Of a stretch of DNA of 64,000 nt, positions 30,179 to 39,482 are shown in pieces. The notes below the pieces were generated by a model. It was given only the letters and a program-made list of their open reading frames with translations. It searched no databases and had not been told where the DNA came from. Origin of the DNA: Sphingomonas sp. 7/4-4 (lineage in GTDB: Bacteria; Pseudomonadota; Alphaproteobacteria; Sphingomonadales; Sphingomonadaceae); the NCBI RefSeq assembly GCF_027941955.1, contig NZ_CP115960.1, forward strand, positions 2,790,001 to 2,854,000, read 5' to 3'. How positions within the stretch are numbered: the first letter of the stretch is position 1; every line of letters begins with the position of its first letter. Both the position numbers and the translations under genes were made by a program.

Positions 30179-30269
30179 GATCCCTCCGTTGCCGCTGGCC
30201 CGACCGGATCATAGACACGTTTCCCAAACGGAATCTACCGCCAGTCCATCGGAGCACATTGAAGCAGAG

Positions 30270-30866
30270 ATGGATTGTCCCAACACATTGGCATCCCCGG
30301 CCCGAATGAGGCACACAGCGCGCAATGGCGGAAGGGGAGAAGATTCGGACGCCAGGCTGATCGCCGCGGCGGCAAGCGGCGACCGGGACGCGTTCGGCGC
30401 GCTGCTTCAGCGCCACTATAACCGCATCCACGGCCTGGCCTGGCAGTTCACCGGATCGCGCGCCGATGCCGACGACATCGCACAGGACGTCTGCTGCGTC
30501 CTCGTCGAAAAGCTCGCGACCTTCCGTGGCGAGGCGAAGTTCAGCACCTGGCTCTGCGGCATCGTCGTCAATGCCTGCCGCGACCTGCAGCGCCGGCGCC
30601 GCTCGTTCCGTGGGCTGACCGAACGGTTCGCAGTCGTCGCCGGCCTCGCGCGCGGCCCCGACGGGCGCGATCTTCACGACACGATCTGGGTGCAGAGTGC
30701 GATCGCGCGGCTGAAGCCCGCTTATCGCGACGCAGTGGTGCTGGTGGCGGGCCAGCAGCTCAGCCATGCCGAGGCGGCGGAGATATTGGGCGTCGCCGAG
30801 GCGACGATATCGTGGCGGATGCACGAGGTGCGGCGGATGCTCGGCTCGGGCGGTGACGGCGCCTGA
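30270..30866 (+). CDS. ECF-type RNA polymerase sigma factor
   Basis: Sigma-70 family, extracytoplasmic-function class. Region 2 is [20 protein letters not shown] with [20 protein letters not shown], and region 4 is [20 protein letters not shown] then [19 protein letters not shown]. Start chosen at ATG 30270 (198 residues); ATG 30306 is also possible, and the first 20-30 residues are not conserved in the family. It heads a set with the VWA lipoprotein and the TM/TPR protein, the likely output and regulator genes. Confidence 0.9.
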   Translation: MDCPNTLASPARMRHTARNGGRGEDSDARLIAAAASGDRDAFGALLQRHYNRIHGLAWQFTGSRADADDIAQDVCCVLVEKLATFRGEAKFSTWLCGIVVNACRDLQRRRRSFRGLTERFAVVAGLARGPDGRDLHDTIWVQSAIARLKPAYRDAVVLVAGQQLSHAEAAEILGVAEATISWRMHEVRRMLGSGGDGA

Positions 30867-30959
30867 AAAATTTTCGCAGGCGGTCCCAAGGAAATCCGGC
30901 GGAGCGGCGTCCCAGTGACAGGCGGGCAATCGTGCACCGCTTTCGTCAGGGAGTGTCTC

Positions 30960-32714
30960 ATGTCCCGATATTATCTTCTGATCGCCGGTGGCCTCTCCGC
31001 CGTGCTGCTCGCCTCGTGCACCGGGTCCGCCGTCGAAGAGGCGGCCGCGCCGCCCGCACCGGCGGAGGAAGTCGTCGTCACGGGGTACAAGGCAAACGGA
31101 ATCGCTTCCGAGCAACGCGCCCGCACCGCCGACATGGCCCAATACGCCCCGGCTCCGGAGCCGGTGTCCGCTCCGGCACCGCCCCCGCCTTCAATCGTCG
31201 TGACCGGCAGCAAGATGTCCGCAGGTGCCTACGCGCCTTCGCTCGAACGCCGCCCGTTCCCCGGCACCTACCAGGATGTCGGCCGCGACAAATTCACCAG
31301 CGTCGCCGAGAACCCGTTCAAGGTTGCGCGCGAAGAGCCGGTCTCGACCTTCTCGATCGATGTCGACACTGCTTCCTATTCGTTCGTGCGTGCCTCACTC
31401 AACGGCAACGTCCTGCCCCAGCCGGCGGCGGTGCGGACCGAGGAAATGATCAACTATTTCCCCTATGATTATGTCGGCGCGCGCTCGGCCGATCAGCCGT
31501 TCAGCACCAATGTCGCGGTGTTCCCGAGTCCCTGGACCCAGGGCCGCAAGCTCGTCCGCATCGGCATCCGCGGCTACGAGATCCAGCGCGCCACGCGGCC
31601 GCGCGCCAATCTCGTCTTCCTGATCGACACGTCGGGATCGATGAACGCACCCAACAAGCTGCCGCTCGTCAAGCAATCGCTGTCGATGTTGCTCGATCAG
31701 CTGAGCGGCGACGACCGTGTCGCGATCGTCACTTATGCCGGCAGTGCCGGCACCGCCCTCGAACCGACGCGCGCCAGCGAGAAGGGCAAGATCCTCGCGG
31801 TGCTCGACCGGCTCGGCGCCGGGGGCAGCACCGCGGGCGCCGAGGGCATCCGCCAGGCCTATGCGCTGGCCGAGCAGAATCTCGATCCGCAGGGCGTCAA
31901 CCGCGTGATCCTCGCGACGGATGGCGACTTCAACGTCGGGATCACCAACCAGGAGGAACTCAAGGGCTTTGTCGAGCGCGAGCGCGGCAAGGGCGTGTTC
32001 CTCTCGGTGCTCGGCTTCGGCATGGGCAATTACAACGACGCGCTGATGCAGACGCTTGCCCAGAACGGCAACGGCGCCGCGGCCTATATCGACACGGTGA
32101 GCGAGGCACGGAAGACTTTGGTCGATGAAGCCACCTCTACCCTGTTCCCGATCGCCAAGGACGTGAAGATCCAGGTCGAGTTCAACCCGGCCACCGTCGC
32201 CGAATATCGGCTGATCGGATATGAGACGCGGATGCTCGCGCGCGAGGATTTCGACAATGACAAGGTCGATGCCGGCGATGTGGGATCTGGGCAGACGGTG
32301 ACCGCACTCTACGAAGTCGTGCCTGTCGGCGGCCCGCGGGCGATCGGCGACCTGCGCTATTCCACACCCGCCGCGCAGCCCCGCGTCGCTATCGCTGGCG
32401 AATACGGCTTCGTGAAGATCCGCTACAAGACGCCCAAGGCGAACACGAGCCGGCTGATCTCGACGCCGATCAGTCGTGCGGTCGAAGTCGCCCGCTTCGA
32501 GGATGCCCCGCGGGACGCGCGCTTCGCCACCGGCGTGGCAGGCTTCGCCGAACTGCTGCGCGGCGGCAAATATAGCGGCACGATGAGCTATGACGACGTG
32601 CTGCGGATCGCGCTGGCGGCGCGCGGCGACGACGGCTTCGGCTATCGCTCGGAGTTCGTCCAGCTCGTCCGTCAGGCCAAGACCGCCGCATCTTTGGCGC
32701 GGGTCGGCCGATAA
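30960..32714 (+). CDS. VWA-domain lipoprotein (YfbK-like, DUF3520)
   Basis: 584-residue lipoprotein: lipobox LLASC with Cys20, a low-complexity linker, a von Willebrand domain with MIDAS DTSGSMN near residue 222 and ILATDGDFNVG, then a C-terminal DUF3520-type domain (PIAKDVKIQVEFNP, YRSEFVQLVRQAK). The linker carries two TonB-box-like strings, EEVVVTGYK (36-44) and SIVVTGSK (78-85). It lies 93 bases after the sigma factor gene. The family is common in proteobacteria; its role at the cell surface is not established. Confidence 0.88.
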   Translation: MSRYYLLIAGGLSAVLLASCTGSAVEEAAAPPAPAEEVVVTGYKANGIASEQRARTADMAQYAPAPEPVSAPAPPPPSIVVTGSKMSAGAYAPSLERRPFPGTYQDVGRDKFTSVAENPFKVAREEPVSTFSIDVDTASYSFVRASLNGNVLPQPAAVRTEEMINYFPYDYVGARSADQPFSTNVAVFPSPWTQGRKLVRIGIRGYEIQRATRPRANLVFLIDTSGSMNAPNKLPLVKQSLSMLLDQLSGDDRVAIVTYAGSAGTALEPTRASEKGKILAVLDRLGAGGSTAGAEGIRQAYALAEQNLDPQGVNRVILATDGDFNVGITNQEELKGFVERERGKGVFLSVLGFGMGNYNDALMQTLAQNGNGAAAYIDTVSEARKTLVDEATSTLFPIAKDVKIQVEFNPATVAEYRLIGYETRMLAREDFDNDKVDAGDVGSGQTVTALYEVVPVGGPRAIGDLRYSTPAAQPRVAIAGEYGFVKIRYKTPKANTSRLISTPISRAVEVARFEDAPRDARFATGVAGFAELLRGGKYSGTMSYDDVLRIALAARGDDGFGYRSEFVQLVRQAKTAASLARVGR

Positions 32715-32722
32715 AGGATACG

Positions 32723-32756
32723 GGCGCGTGCGGCGATCTGCGTCGCCGCACGCGCC
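32723..32756. terminator. Strong hairpin after the VWA gene
   Basis: Perfect 14-base stem ggcgcgtgcggcga / tcgccgcacgcgcc with a 6-base loop, nine bases after the VWA stop and before the next gene. No T tract follows, so it may attenuate or protect the transcript end rather than be a classical terminator. Confidence 0.55.
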
Positions 32757-32862
32757 GCATTCGACCCGCCCGCAATTGCAGCTATAAGGCCGGCAAATGC
32801 CGTTTTCCGTTCCCTGCCGCCGATCTTTCGATTCCCGCATGTTCGCGGGCAGGGGCTTCTGA

Positions 32863-33953
32863 ATGCCGAGCGACGAAGACCTCTCGGCGCTGCTGCCCGA
32901 GCCGCCACCACCCCGCAACACGCGACGCGATGCCGCCATCGAGGCGGCGATGCTGCGCTTCGACGGCAAGGAACCGGCCCCTGCCGCGGCGCCACCACGC
33001 CCGGTTAGACCCGCATCGCGCTGGCCGCTGCTCGGCCGACCGCAATTCGGCGCGCTGCTCACTGCCGTCCTGGTCGGCGTGATCGCGGTACCGGTCTGGC
33101 TGTCGAACGGCGACCAGCTCACCCCCAAAAGTCAGCCGACCCAACCGGCAGCGCCGCCAGCCACGCCGTCACCGGCTGCGCAGCCCTCCGCCACGCAAAT
33201 CGCCCGGGCGGATACGCCGCCCGCCAATCCCTCGTCGCCCCCGCATGAAGGCAGCAGCCGCGCGGCGAAACCAGTGGCCATGGGCCAGGTCGCCGAGATG
33301 GCGGCGGAGTCCCTGCCACCGCCACCGGCTGAGCCCATGCCGGCCTTTGCCCCGGCCGCGCCCCCACCCCCGCCCGAACCCGCACCCGCGCCGACCCAGA
33401 TGGCGGCACGCAGCGCAGAGGTGCAGGACGAAGCCGAGGCCGTCGTCGTCACGGGCTCGCGAATGGCCCCGCGCGGCTTCGCCCAGCGCGCGGAAGCCAA
33501 GCGCGTCCGCTCGGTCGCCAGGGCAGCCGAGAATGGCGCGTGGGATGCCTGTACGGTGCGCGATTCCGCGCAAAACCTCTCCGCCTGCAAGAAGTTGGTC
33601 GATCCCTCGGCCAGCGGCCGCAAGGGCGCGCCGCGGCGCAAGTCGCCGATGGCCTGTCGGCAGCGTGGCGCGGCGACAGTGACGCCGCGATCGCCGCGTT
33701 CGACCGCGCGATCGACCAGTCGCCGGGACTCGCTCTCGCGTGGCTCAACCGCGGCCTCGTCCAGGAGCAGAAAGGCGACACTGACCGGGCGCTTGCCGAT
33801 CTGGACAAGGCAGTGCGCCTCGCCCCCAATGTGGCGCGCAATTACTACCAGCGCAGCCTGTTTCACAGCCGGCAAGGCGAAACCCGACGCGCACGCGAAG
33901 ACTGGGAGCGCGCGACCAGGATCGATCCGCGCCTCGAGGATGGCGACGAATAA
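32863..33953 (+). CDS. Single-pass membrane protein with TPR-like tail, anti-sigma-like position (one-base frameshift)
   Basis: About 363 residues after repair. A cytoplasmic N-terminus (MPSDEDLSALLPEPPPPRN), one membrane helix (FGALLTAVLVGVIAVPVWLS), a long Pro/Ala linker with EAVVVTGSR near residue 193, then TPR-like repeats (FDRAIDQSPGLALAWLNRG, LDKAVRLAPNVARNYYQRS). The frame breaks near 33624-33632; adding one base restores the link to the TPR part. Position after the ECF sigma and VWA genes, plus topology, suggest an anti-sigma or signal-transfer role, but no ASD/ZAS motif is visible. Confidence 0.7.
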
Positions 33954-34004
33954 TAGCGCGATCGTAACCTGGCCGAACCGTCGCATAAAAACGACAAAAG
34001 ATAT

Positions 34005-34019
34005 TGATACTTTATATCA
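34005..34019. promoter_or_regulatory. Interrupted palindrome upstream of the ZnuD-like receptor
   Basis: TGATA-CTTTA-TATCA in an AT-rich pocket 46 bases before the receptor ATG. The position fits an operator, possibly for a Fur/Zur-type repressor as expected for a zinc-uptake receptor, or part of the promoter itself. The arms are only five bases, so the call is tentative. Confidence 0.4.
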
Positions 34020-34065
34020 TCGCCGTTACCGCAGCGCAGCACATCCTGGAGTTCGGGGATCTTTC

Positions 34066-36173
34066 ATGCTGCGTAGCCTTCTGCTTGCCACCGCCACCTT
34101 CATCGCGCTGCCGGCACATGCCGAAGAGAAGCCATCGAGCCCCGTGACTTCGGACACGCCCGCCGATGCGCCGGATCCCGATGCGCAGGACCATGATCAG
34201 CCCAATCAGGAGATCGTCGTCACCGGCACGCGCGCCCGCGCCACTGCCGATGTGCTCGGCGGCACTGCGATCCTCGCGGCGGAGGAACTGACCCGCGAGA
34301 TGCGCCCGACCATCGGCGAGACGCTGGCAAAGCAGCCTGGCGTCTCCGCGACTTCGTTCGGCCCCAACGCCTCGCGCCCGGTGCTGCGCGGCTTCACCGG
34401 CGATCGCGCACGGCTGCTGATCGACGGGATCGGCAGCATCGACGTGTCGAATACCTCGGCCGATCACGCCGCGATCATCAATCCGCTCACCGCCGATCGC
34501 ATCGAGGTCCTGCGCGGCCCCTCTGCCTTGCTGTTCAGTCCCTCGTCGATCGGCGGCGTGGTCAACGTCATCGACAGCCGCATCCCGCGCCGCATGCCCG
34601 AAAGCCCGCTCCACGCCGACGGAATCGCGACCTATGGCAGCGCGTCCGACGAGCGCTCGGCCTCGGGCGCCGTCGACGTGCCCGTCGCGGGCAAGCTCGT
34701 CATCCATGCCGATGGCAGCTACACCAAAACCGGCGACATGCGCAGCGGCGGCTATGTGCTGACCCCCGAACTGCGCGCGCAGGCCGCGGCGAGCGCCGAT
34801 CCCGCGATCCAGGAACTGGCCGGTCTCAAGGGCGAAGTGCCCAACACCGCGGCACGCACCTGGGACATTGCCGGCGGCGCGGCGATCATCGACGACCGCG
34901 GCAGCCTCGGCTTCTCGGTCTCGCGCTACGACAGCCTGTACGGCGTACCGATCCGCTATTCGCTCGATCCGGCGATCGACGCCGAAGCGGTCCGGCTGCA
35001 TGCGAAGCAGACCCGCCTCGACGTGCGCGGCGACATCCTCACCGAGACCGCAGGCATCCACCAGATCCGCATGCGCCTCGCCGCCGCCGACTATCAGCAC
35101 AGCGAGATCGAGGACACCGGCGAGGTCGGCACGACCTTCTACAGTCAGGGCTTCGAAGGCCGGCTCGAACTGGTCCAGGAGACCCATGGCGAGTGGGAAG
35201 GCGTGACCGGCGGTCAGTTCTCGACGCGCAACACCCGCATCGTCGGCGAGGAGAAATTCCTGCCGCGGACCGAGAGCAACCAGTTCGGGCTGTTCACGCT
35301 CCAGTCGCTCGATTTCGGCGCGCTCAAGGCCGAGGCGGCGCTGCGCTACGAGCATAACAGCCTGCGCGCCCAAGCCGATGCCGATATCGGCAATCCACTG
35401 CTCGATCGCGGCTTCGACAGCCTCTCGGCCTCGCTCGGTGCCAGCTATGCGCTCGCCGACCATCTGCGGCTCGGCATCAACGTCTCGCGCAGCGAGCGAG
35501 CGCCGACGCAGGAGGAATTGTTCGCCAACGGCCCGCATGCCGGCACCCAGGCGTTCGAGATCGGCAACCCTGACTTCACCACCGAAAAGGCGTGGGAGTC
35601 GAAGGCACGCTCAAGGGCTCGGGCGACGGCTGGAGCCTGTCGGCCGCCGCCTATTACAGCCGCTTCAGCGACTATATCTACGACGCCCCCACCGGCGCGA
35701 TCGAGGACGATCTGCCGGTGTTCCAGTACAACCAGGCCGACGCCCGCTATTACGGCTTCGAGATCGAGGGATCGGCGCGGCTGGCGCAGCTCGGCAATTT
35801 CGCGATCAATGCCGATGCGCTCGCCGATTACGTCCATGCCGACATCGTCGATCAGGGGCCGGTGCCGCGCATTCCGCCGCTGCGCGTGATGGGCGGGCTC
35901 GAGGCGCAGTCGGATGCGCTGACCGGCCGGGTCGAAGTCGAGCACAGCTTCGAGCAGGATCGCGTCACCGATTTCGAGACCCCGACCAGCGGCTTCACGC
36001 TCGTCAACGCATCCGTCTCGTGGAAGCCGTTCGGCGCGGGCTCGCACACCAGCCTGATGCTCTCGGCGAACAACATCTTCGACGTCGAGGCGCGCCGCCA
36101 CACCAGCGTGCTCAAGGACTATGCCCCGCTCGCCGGTCGCGACCTGCGCGCGACACTCAGGGTGCAACTCTGA
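34066..36173 (+). CDS. TonB-dependent receptor, ZnuD-like (one-base frameshift)
   Basis: Outer-membrane receptor taking up metal or metallophore with TonB energy. Signal peptide LLLATATFIALPAHA; TonB-box-like QEIVVTGTRARA; plug domain GETLAKQPGVSATSFGPNAS and IEVLRGPSALLFSPSSIGGV; then the beta-barrel ending in the usual aromatic-poor strand ATLRVQL. The barrel residues and the plug match ZnuD/zinc-type receptors. The frame breaks at the G run 35594-35596; repaired, the protein is about 702 residues. Probably independent of the sigma-VWA set upstream, though the same orientation leaves co-regulation open. Confidence 0.9.
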
Positions 36174-36196
36174 TCCTGATCCGGCATTAGGGGCGG

Positions 36197-36907
36197 ATGG
36201 CGAGTCCGTCCCCCGAACCGGTCGTTGAACTGAAGTCCGAGGCCGCGGCATCGCGCCGCATCCCCTGGCCGATCTTCGCGCTGGGCGCGGTGGCGCTGTT
36301 GCTGCTGGGCCTGATCGGGTTCGGCCGCGAAGTGATGGAAGGCGACGTCGCGGAACTCGACCGCGCGATCATGCTCGCGATGCGCGTGCCCGGACATCCC
36401 CAACAGCCGCTCGGCCCGCATTGGCTGCCCTCGGCGGTGCGCGACGTGACCGCACTCGGCAGCTCGACCGTGCTGACGATGGTGGTGCTGGTCACCGCTG
36501 CCTTCCTTGCTTTGAAAGGGCGGTTCCGCTCGGCCGTGCTCGTGATCGCAGCGACGACGCTGGGCGCGCTCGCCGTGACCTTGGTCAAGGTGCTGATCGC
36601 CCGCGCACGCCCCGATCTCGTCCAGCAACTGATGCAGGAAGCGTCGAGCAGCTTTCCAAGCGGCCACGCCGCCAACAGCGCGATCGTCTATCTGACGCTC
36701 GCCACGCTGCTCTTCCCGGTGGTGCGCGGCTGGCGGATGCGTGGCTTCGTACTCGCCGTCGCGATGCTGCTGGTCGGCCTGATCGGCATCAGCCGAGTCT
36801 ATCTCGGCGTCCACTGGCCCAGCGACGTCCTCGCCGGCTGGGCGTTCGGCAGCTGCTGGGCGCTGCTCTGGTGGGGCGTGGAACTCCGGATGTTCCGCAA
36901 ATCATAA
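36197..36907 (+). CDS. PAP2-family membrane phosphatase
   Basis: 236-residue integral membrane phosphatase of the phosphatidic-acid-phosphatase type 2/undecaprenyl-pyrophosphate group. The three catalytic motifs are present: KVLIARARPD, SFPSGHA and SRVYLGVHWPSD. Six hydrophobic segments. Acts on lipid phosphates at the periplasmic face. ATG 36197, 24 bases after the receptor stop. Confidence 0.9.
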   Translation: MASPSPEPVVELKSEAAASRRIPWPIFALGAVALLLLGLIGFGREVMEGDVAELDRAIMLAMRVPGHPQQPLGPHWLPSAVRDVTALGSSTVLTMVVLVTAAFLALKGRFRSAVLVIAATTLGALAVTLVKVLIARARPDLVQQLMQEASSSFPSGHAANSAIVYLTLATLLFPVVRGWRMRGFVLAVAMLLVGLIGISRVYLGVHWPSDVLAGWAFGSCWALLWWGVELRMFRKS

Positions 36908-37033
36908 TCCTCCCTCGCTTCAGCGGGGGAGGTGGCGCCGAAGGCGACGGAGGGGCTCTGGCCACGAGCGAATCGCCCGCGGAGATGCCCCTCCACCACT
37001 TCGTGGTTCCCTCCCCGCTTCGCGAGGGAGGAT
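36907..37033. repeat. REPIN-like inverted pair of palindromic repeats (family A)
   Basis: Inverted doublet: tcctccctcgcttcagcggg, ggaggtgg and cgccgaaggcgacggagggg on the left, matched by cccctccaccacttcgtgg and ctccccgcttcgcgagggag on the right. Same plan as 13776-13913 and 51099-51218. It occupies the whole gap between the convergent PAP2 and galE genes and so may act as a bidirectional terminator. Confidence 0.85.
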
Positions 37034-37037
37034 TGAG

Positions 37038-38032
37038 TCAGGATCGCTCGCCCAGCTTGCGCTCCCAGGCGAGCGCGTCCTTGACGATCCCCTCGAGATC
37101 GTCGTGCTTCGGCCGCCATGGCAAGGTGCTCAGGATCTTGCTGTTGTCGGCGACCAATGCGTCGGGATCGCCGGCGCGACGCCCCTCCAGCCGGCGGTCG
37201 ATCTTGCGGTTGGTTACGCGATCAACTGCGTCGAGCACCTGCAGCACCGAGAATCCGCGGCCATAGCCGCAGTTCATCGTATGGCTCTCCTCGGGCCGCG
37301 CGATCAGCAGGTCGAGCGCGTCGACATGCGCCGCGGCGAGATCGCTGACATGGATATAGTCGCGCACGCCGGTGCCGTCCTCGGTCGCGAAGTCGGTCCC
37401 GAACACCGACACCGCCGCGCGCTTGCCCGTCGCCGCCTCGGCCGCGATCTTGATCAGGTGCGTCGCCCCCGCAGTCGACTGGCCGCTGCGGCCCTGCGGA
37501 TCGGCGCCGGCGACGTTGAAGTAACGCAGCGCGCAATAGTTGATCGGATGCGCCGCGGCGACGTCGCGCAGCATGAACTCGGTCATCAGCTTGGACATGC
37601 CATAGGGATTGATCGGCACCTTCGGGCTGTCCTCGGAGACCGGCACCTTCTCGGGAATGCCATAGGTCGCGGCAGTCGAGGAGAAGATGAAGTGCTTCAC
37701 CCCGAAGCGACCGCGCTCTCGATCAGCGAGCGGCTCGCGACGGTGTTGTTGCGATAATATTTGAGCGGATCGGACACCGACTCCGGCACCACCACCGATC
37801 CGGCGAAATGCATCACCGCGATCACGCCTTCGCCCTGCATCGTCGCGCGAATGGTCGCTTCGTCCTCGATGTTCGCGACCACGAGCTTGGCGCGCTTGTC
37901 GACCGCCCAGTCGAAACCGGTGACGAGATTGTCGACCACGACGACTTTCCAGCCCGCATCGAGCAGCGCCAGCACCGCATGGCTGCCGATATAGCCCGCA
38001 CCGCCCGTCACCAGCACCGTACCGTCGCGCAT
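37038..38032 (-). CDS. galE: UDP-glucose 4-epimerase (one-base frameshift)
   Basis: NAD-dependent epimerase interconverting UDP-glucose and UDP-galactose for surface polysaccharide synthesis. Rossmann motif VTGGAGYIGSHAV at the N-terminus, then HFAGSVVVPESVSDPLKYY, the Ser-Tyr-Lys set in FIFSSTAATYGIP and NPYGMSK, and RYFNVAGADP. The frame breaks in the C run 37700-37703; with one base added the protein is about 331 residues, normal for GalE. ATG 38032 has AAGGGAGA upstream. Confidence 0.95.
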
Positions 38033-38118
38033 GCCCGTCTCCCTTGTCGCGCCTCGCCTAGGGCCGCGATTGCGCTCCGCCAAGCCCCACCTATCTTGGG
38101 CGCGACAAGGAGAATGAA

Positions 38119-38664
38119 ATGACAGTCGAAACCGCGACGCTCGCCGGCGGATGCTTCTGGTGCACCGAGGCGGTGTTCAACGACGTGATCGGCGTGAGCA
38201 AGGTCGAGAGCGGCTATATCGGCGGCACCGTCCCCAACCCCACCTACAAGCAGGTGTGCGGCGGCGACACCGGCCATGCCGAGGCGATCCGGGTGACCTT
38301 CGACACCGATCAGATCAGCACTGGCGAGTTGCTCGACGTCTTCCTCGGGACGCACGACCCGACCCAGCTCAACCGCCAGGGCAACGATATCGGCACCCAG
38401 TATCGCTCGGCGATCTTCCCGCATTCCGCGGAGCAGGAGGCCGAAGCCTATGCGGCGATCGAACGCGCCCGGCCCGATTGGCCTCAGCCGATCGTCACCA
38501 CGATCGAGCCGCTCTCCGACTGGTACCCCGCCGAGGATTATCACCAGGAATATTGGCAGGGCGAGGGCCAGCGTAATCCCTATTGCCTCGCAGTGATCCC
38601 GCCCAAGCTGCGCAAGCTCCGGAAAAGCTTCGCCAATCGCCTGAAGGAAGGCGCGACGGCGTAA
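38119..38664 (+). CDS. msrA: Peptide-methionine (S)-S-oxide reductase MsrA
   Basis: Repairs methionine sulfoxide in proteins. 181 residues with the catalytic motif AGGCFWCTEAVF at the N-terminus and GTQYRSAIF, EDYHQEYW and NPYC later, all conserved. ATG 38119 with AAGGAG seven bases upstream. Divergent from galE. Confidence 0.97.
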   Translation: MTVETATLAGGCFWCTEAVFNDVIGVSKVESGYIGGTVPNPTYKQVCGGDTGHAEAIRVTFDTDQISTGELLDVFLGTHDPTQLNRQGNDIGTQYRSAIFPHSAEQEAEAYAAIERARPDWPQPIVTTIEPLSDWYPAEDYHQEYWQGEGQRNPYCLAVIPPKLRKLRKSFANRLKEGATA

Positions 38665-38670
38665 CCCAAA

Positions 38671-38693
38671 TCCTCCCCGCGAAGCGGGGAGGA
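38671..38693. terminator. Bidirectional hairpin between msrA and aqpZ
   Basis: Perfect 10-base stem tcctccccgc / gcggggagga with loop gaa, lying between two convergent stop codons (38664 and 38700). It is a single arm of repeat family A, here probably serving as a terminator. Confidence 0.7.
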
Positions 38694-38699
38694 ACCGGA

Positions 38700-39427
38700 T
38701 TACCCTGGAAGCGCCTCGCCTGCGATGGGCGGGCGCTTCGCGGCCTCGGCGCCGAGCAGCTTGTAGGCGATCCCGCCGAGTATGCCCCCGGCGATCGGCG
38801 CGACCCAGAACAGCCAGAGCTGGTGGAGCGCGATCCCGCCCTCGAGCAGCGCCGGTCCGGTCGAACGCGCAGGGTTCACCGAGGTGTTGGTCACCGGAAT
38901 CGAGATCAGGTGAATCAGCGTGAGCCCCAGCCCGATCGCGATCGGCGCGAAGCCGGCGGGCGCGCGGCTGTCGGTCGATCCCATGATGATCAGCAGGAAG
39001 ACGAAAGTGAGCACCACTTCGATCGTCGCAGCTGCGACCAGCGAATAGCCGTGCGGCGAATGCTCGGCGAAGCCGTTCGACGCCAGCCCCCGGTGAAGCC
39101 GGGCGCACCGCTGGCGATCTCGTAGAGCAGCACCGCCGCGATCACCGCACCGACCACTTGCGCGATGACGTAGAGTGGAATGTCGCGCGCCTCGAAGCGC
39201 CCGCCCGCCCATAGCCCGATCGTCACCGCCGGATTGAGATGGCAGCCCGAGATATGGCCGATCGAATACGCCATGGTGAGCACGGTGAGCCCAAATGCGA
39301 GCGACACACCGGCGTAAGCGATGCCGAGCTCGGGAATCCCCGCGGCCAGCACGGCGCTGCCGCAGCCGCCGAACACCAGCCAGAAAGTGCCGATCATCTC
39401 GGCGAGTCCGCGTTGTACGTTGGTCAT
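38700..39427 (-). CDS. aqpZ: Aquaporin Z (one-base frameshift)
   Basis: Water channel of the MIP family. Both NPA loops are present, [13 protein letters not shown] and [14 protein letters not shown], as are six membrane segments. The frame breaks at the C run 39087-39091, in the loop after helix 3; adding one base joins GAPGFTG to [12 protein letters not shown] and gives about 242 residues. ATG 39427 has AGGGAGGA upstream. Confidence 0.95.
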
Positions 39428-39482
39428 GCTGATCCTCCCTGTGACACCGGCATATCATGGCTTGCGCGTCGGCGGGAAGCCG

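Noticed and set aside
27818..30214. Long plus-strand frame across iorA/iorB
   Set aside because: Shadow of the molybdenum hydroxylase genes; no recognisable domain.
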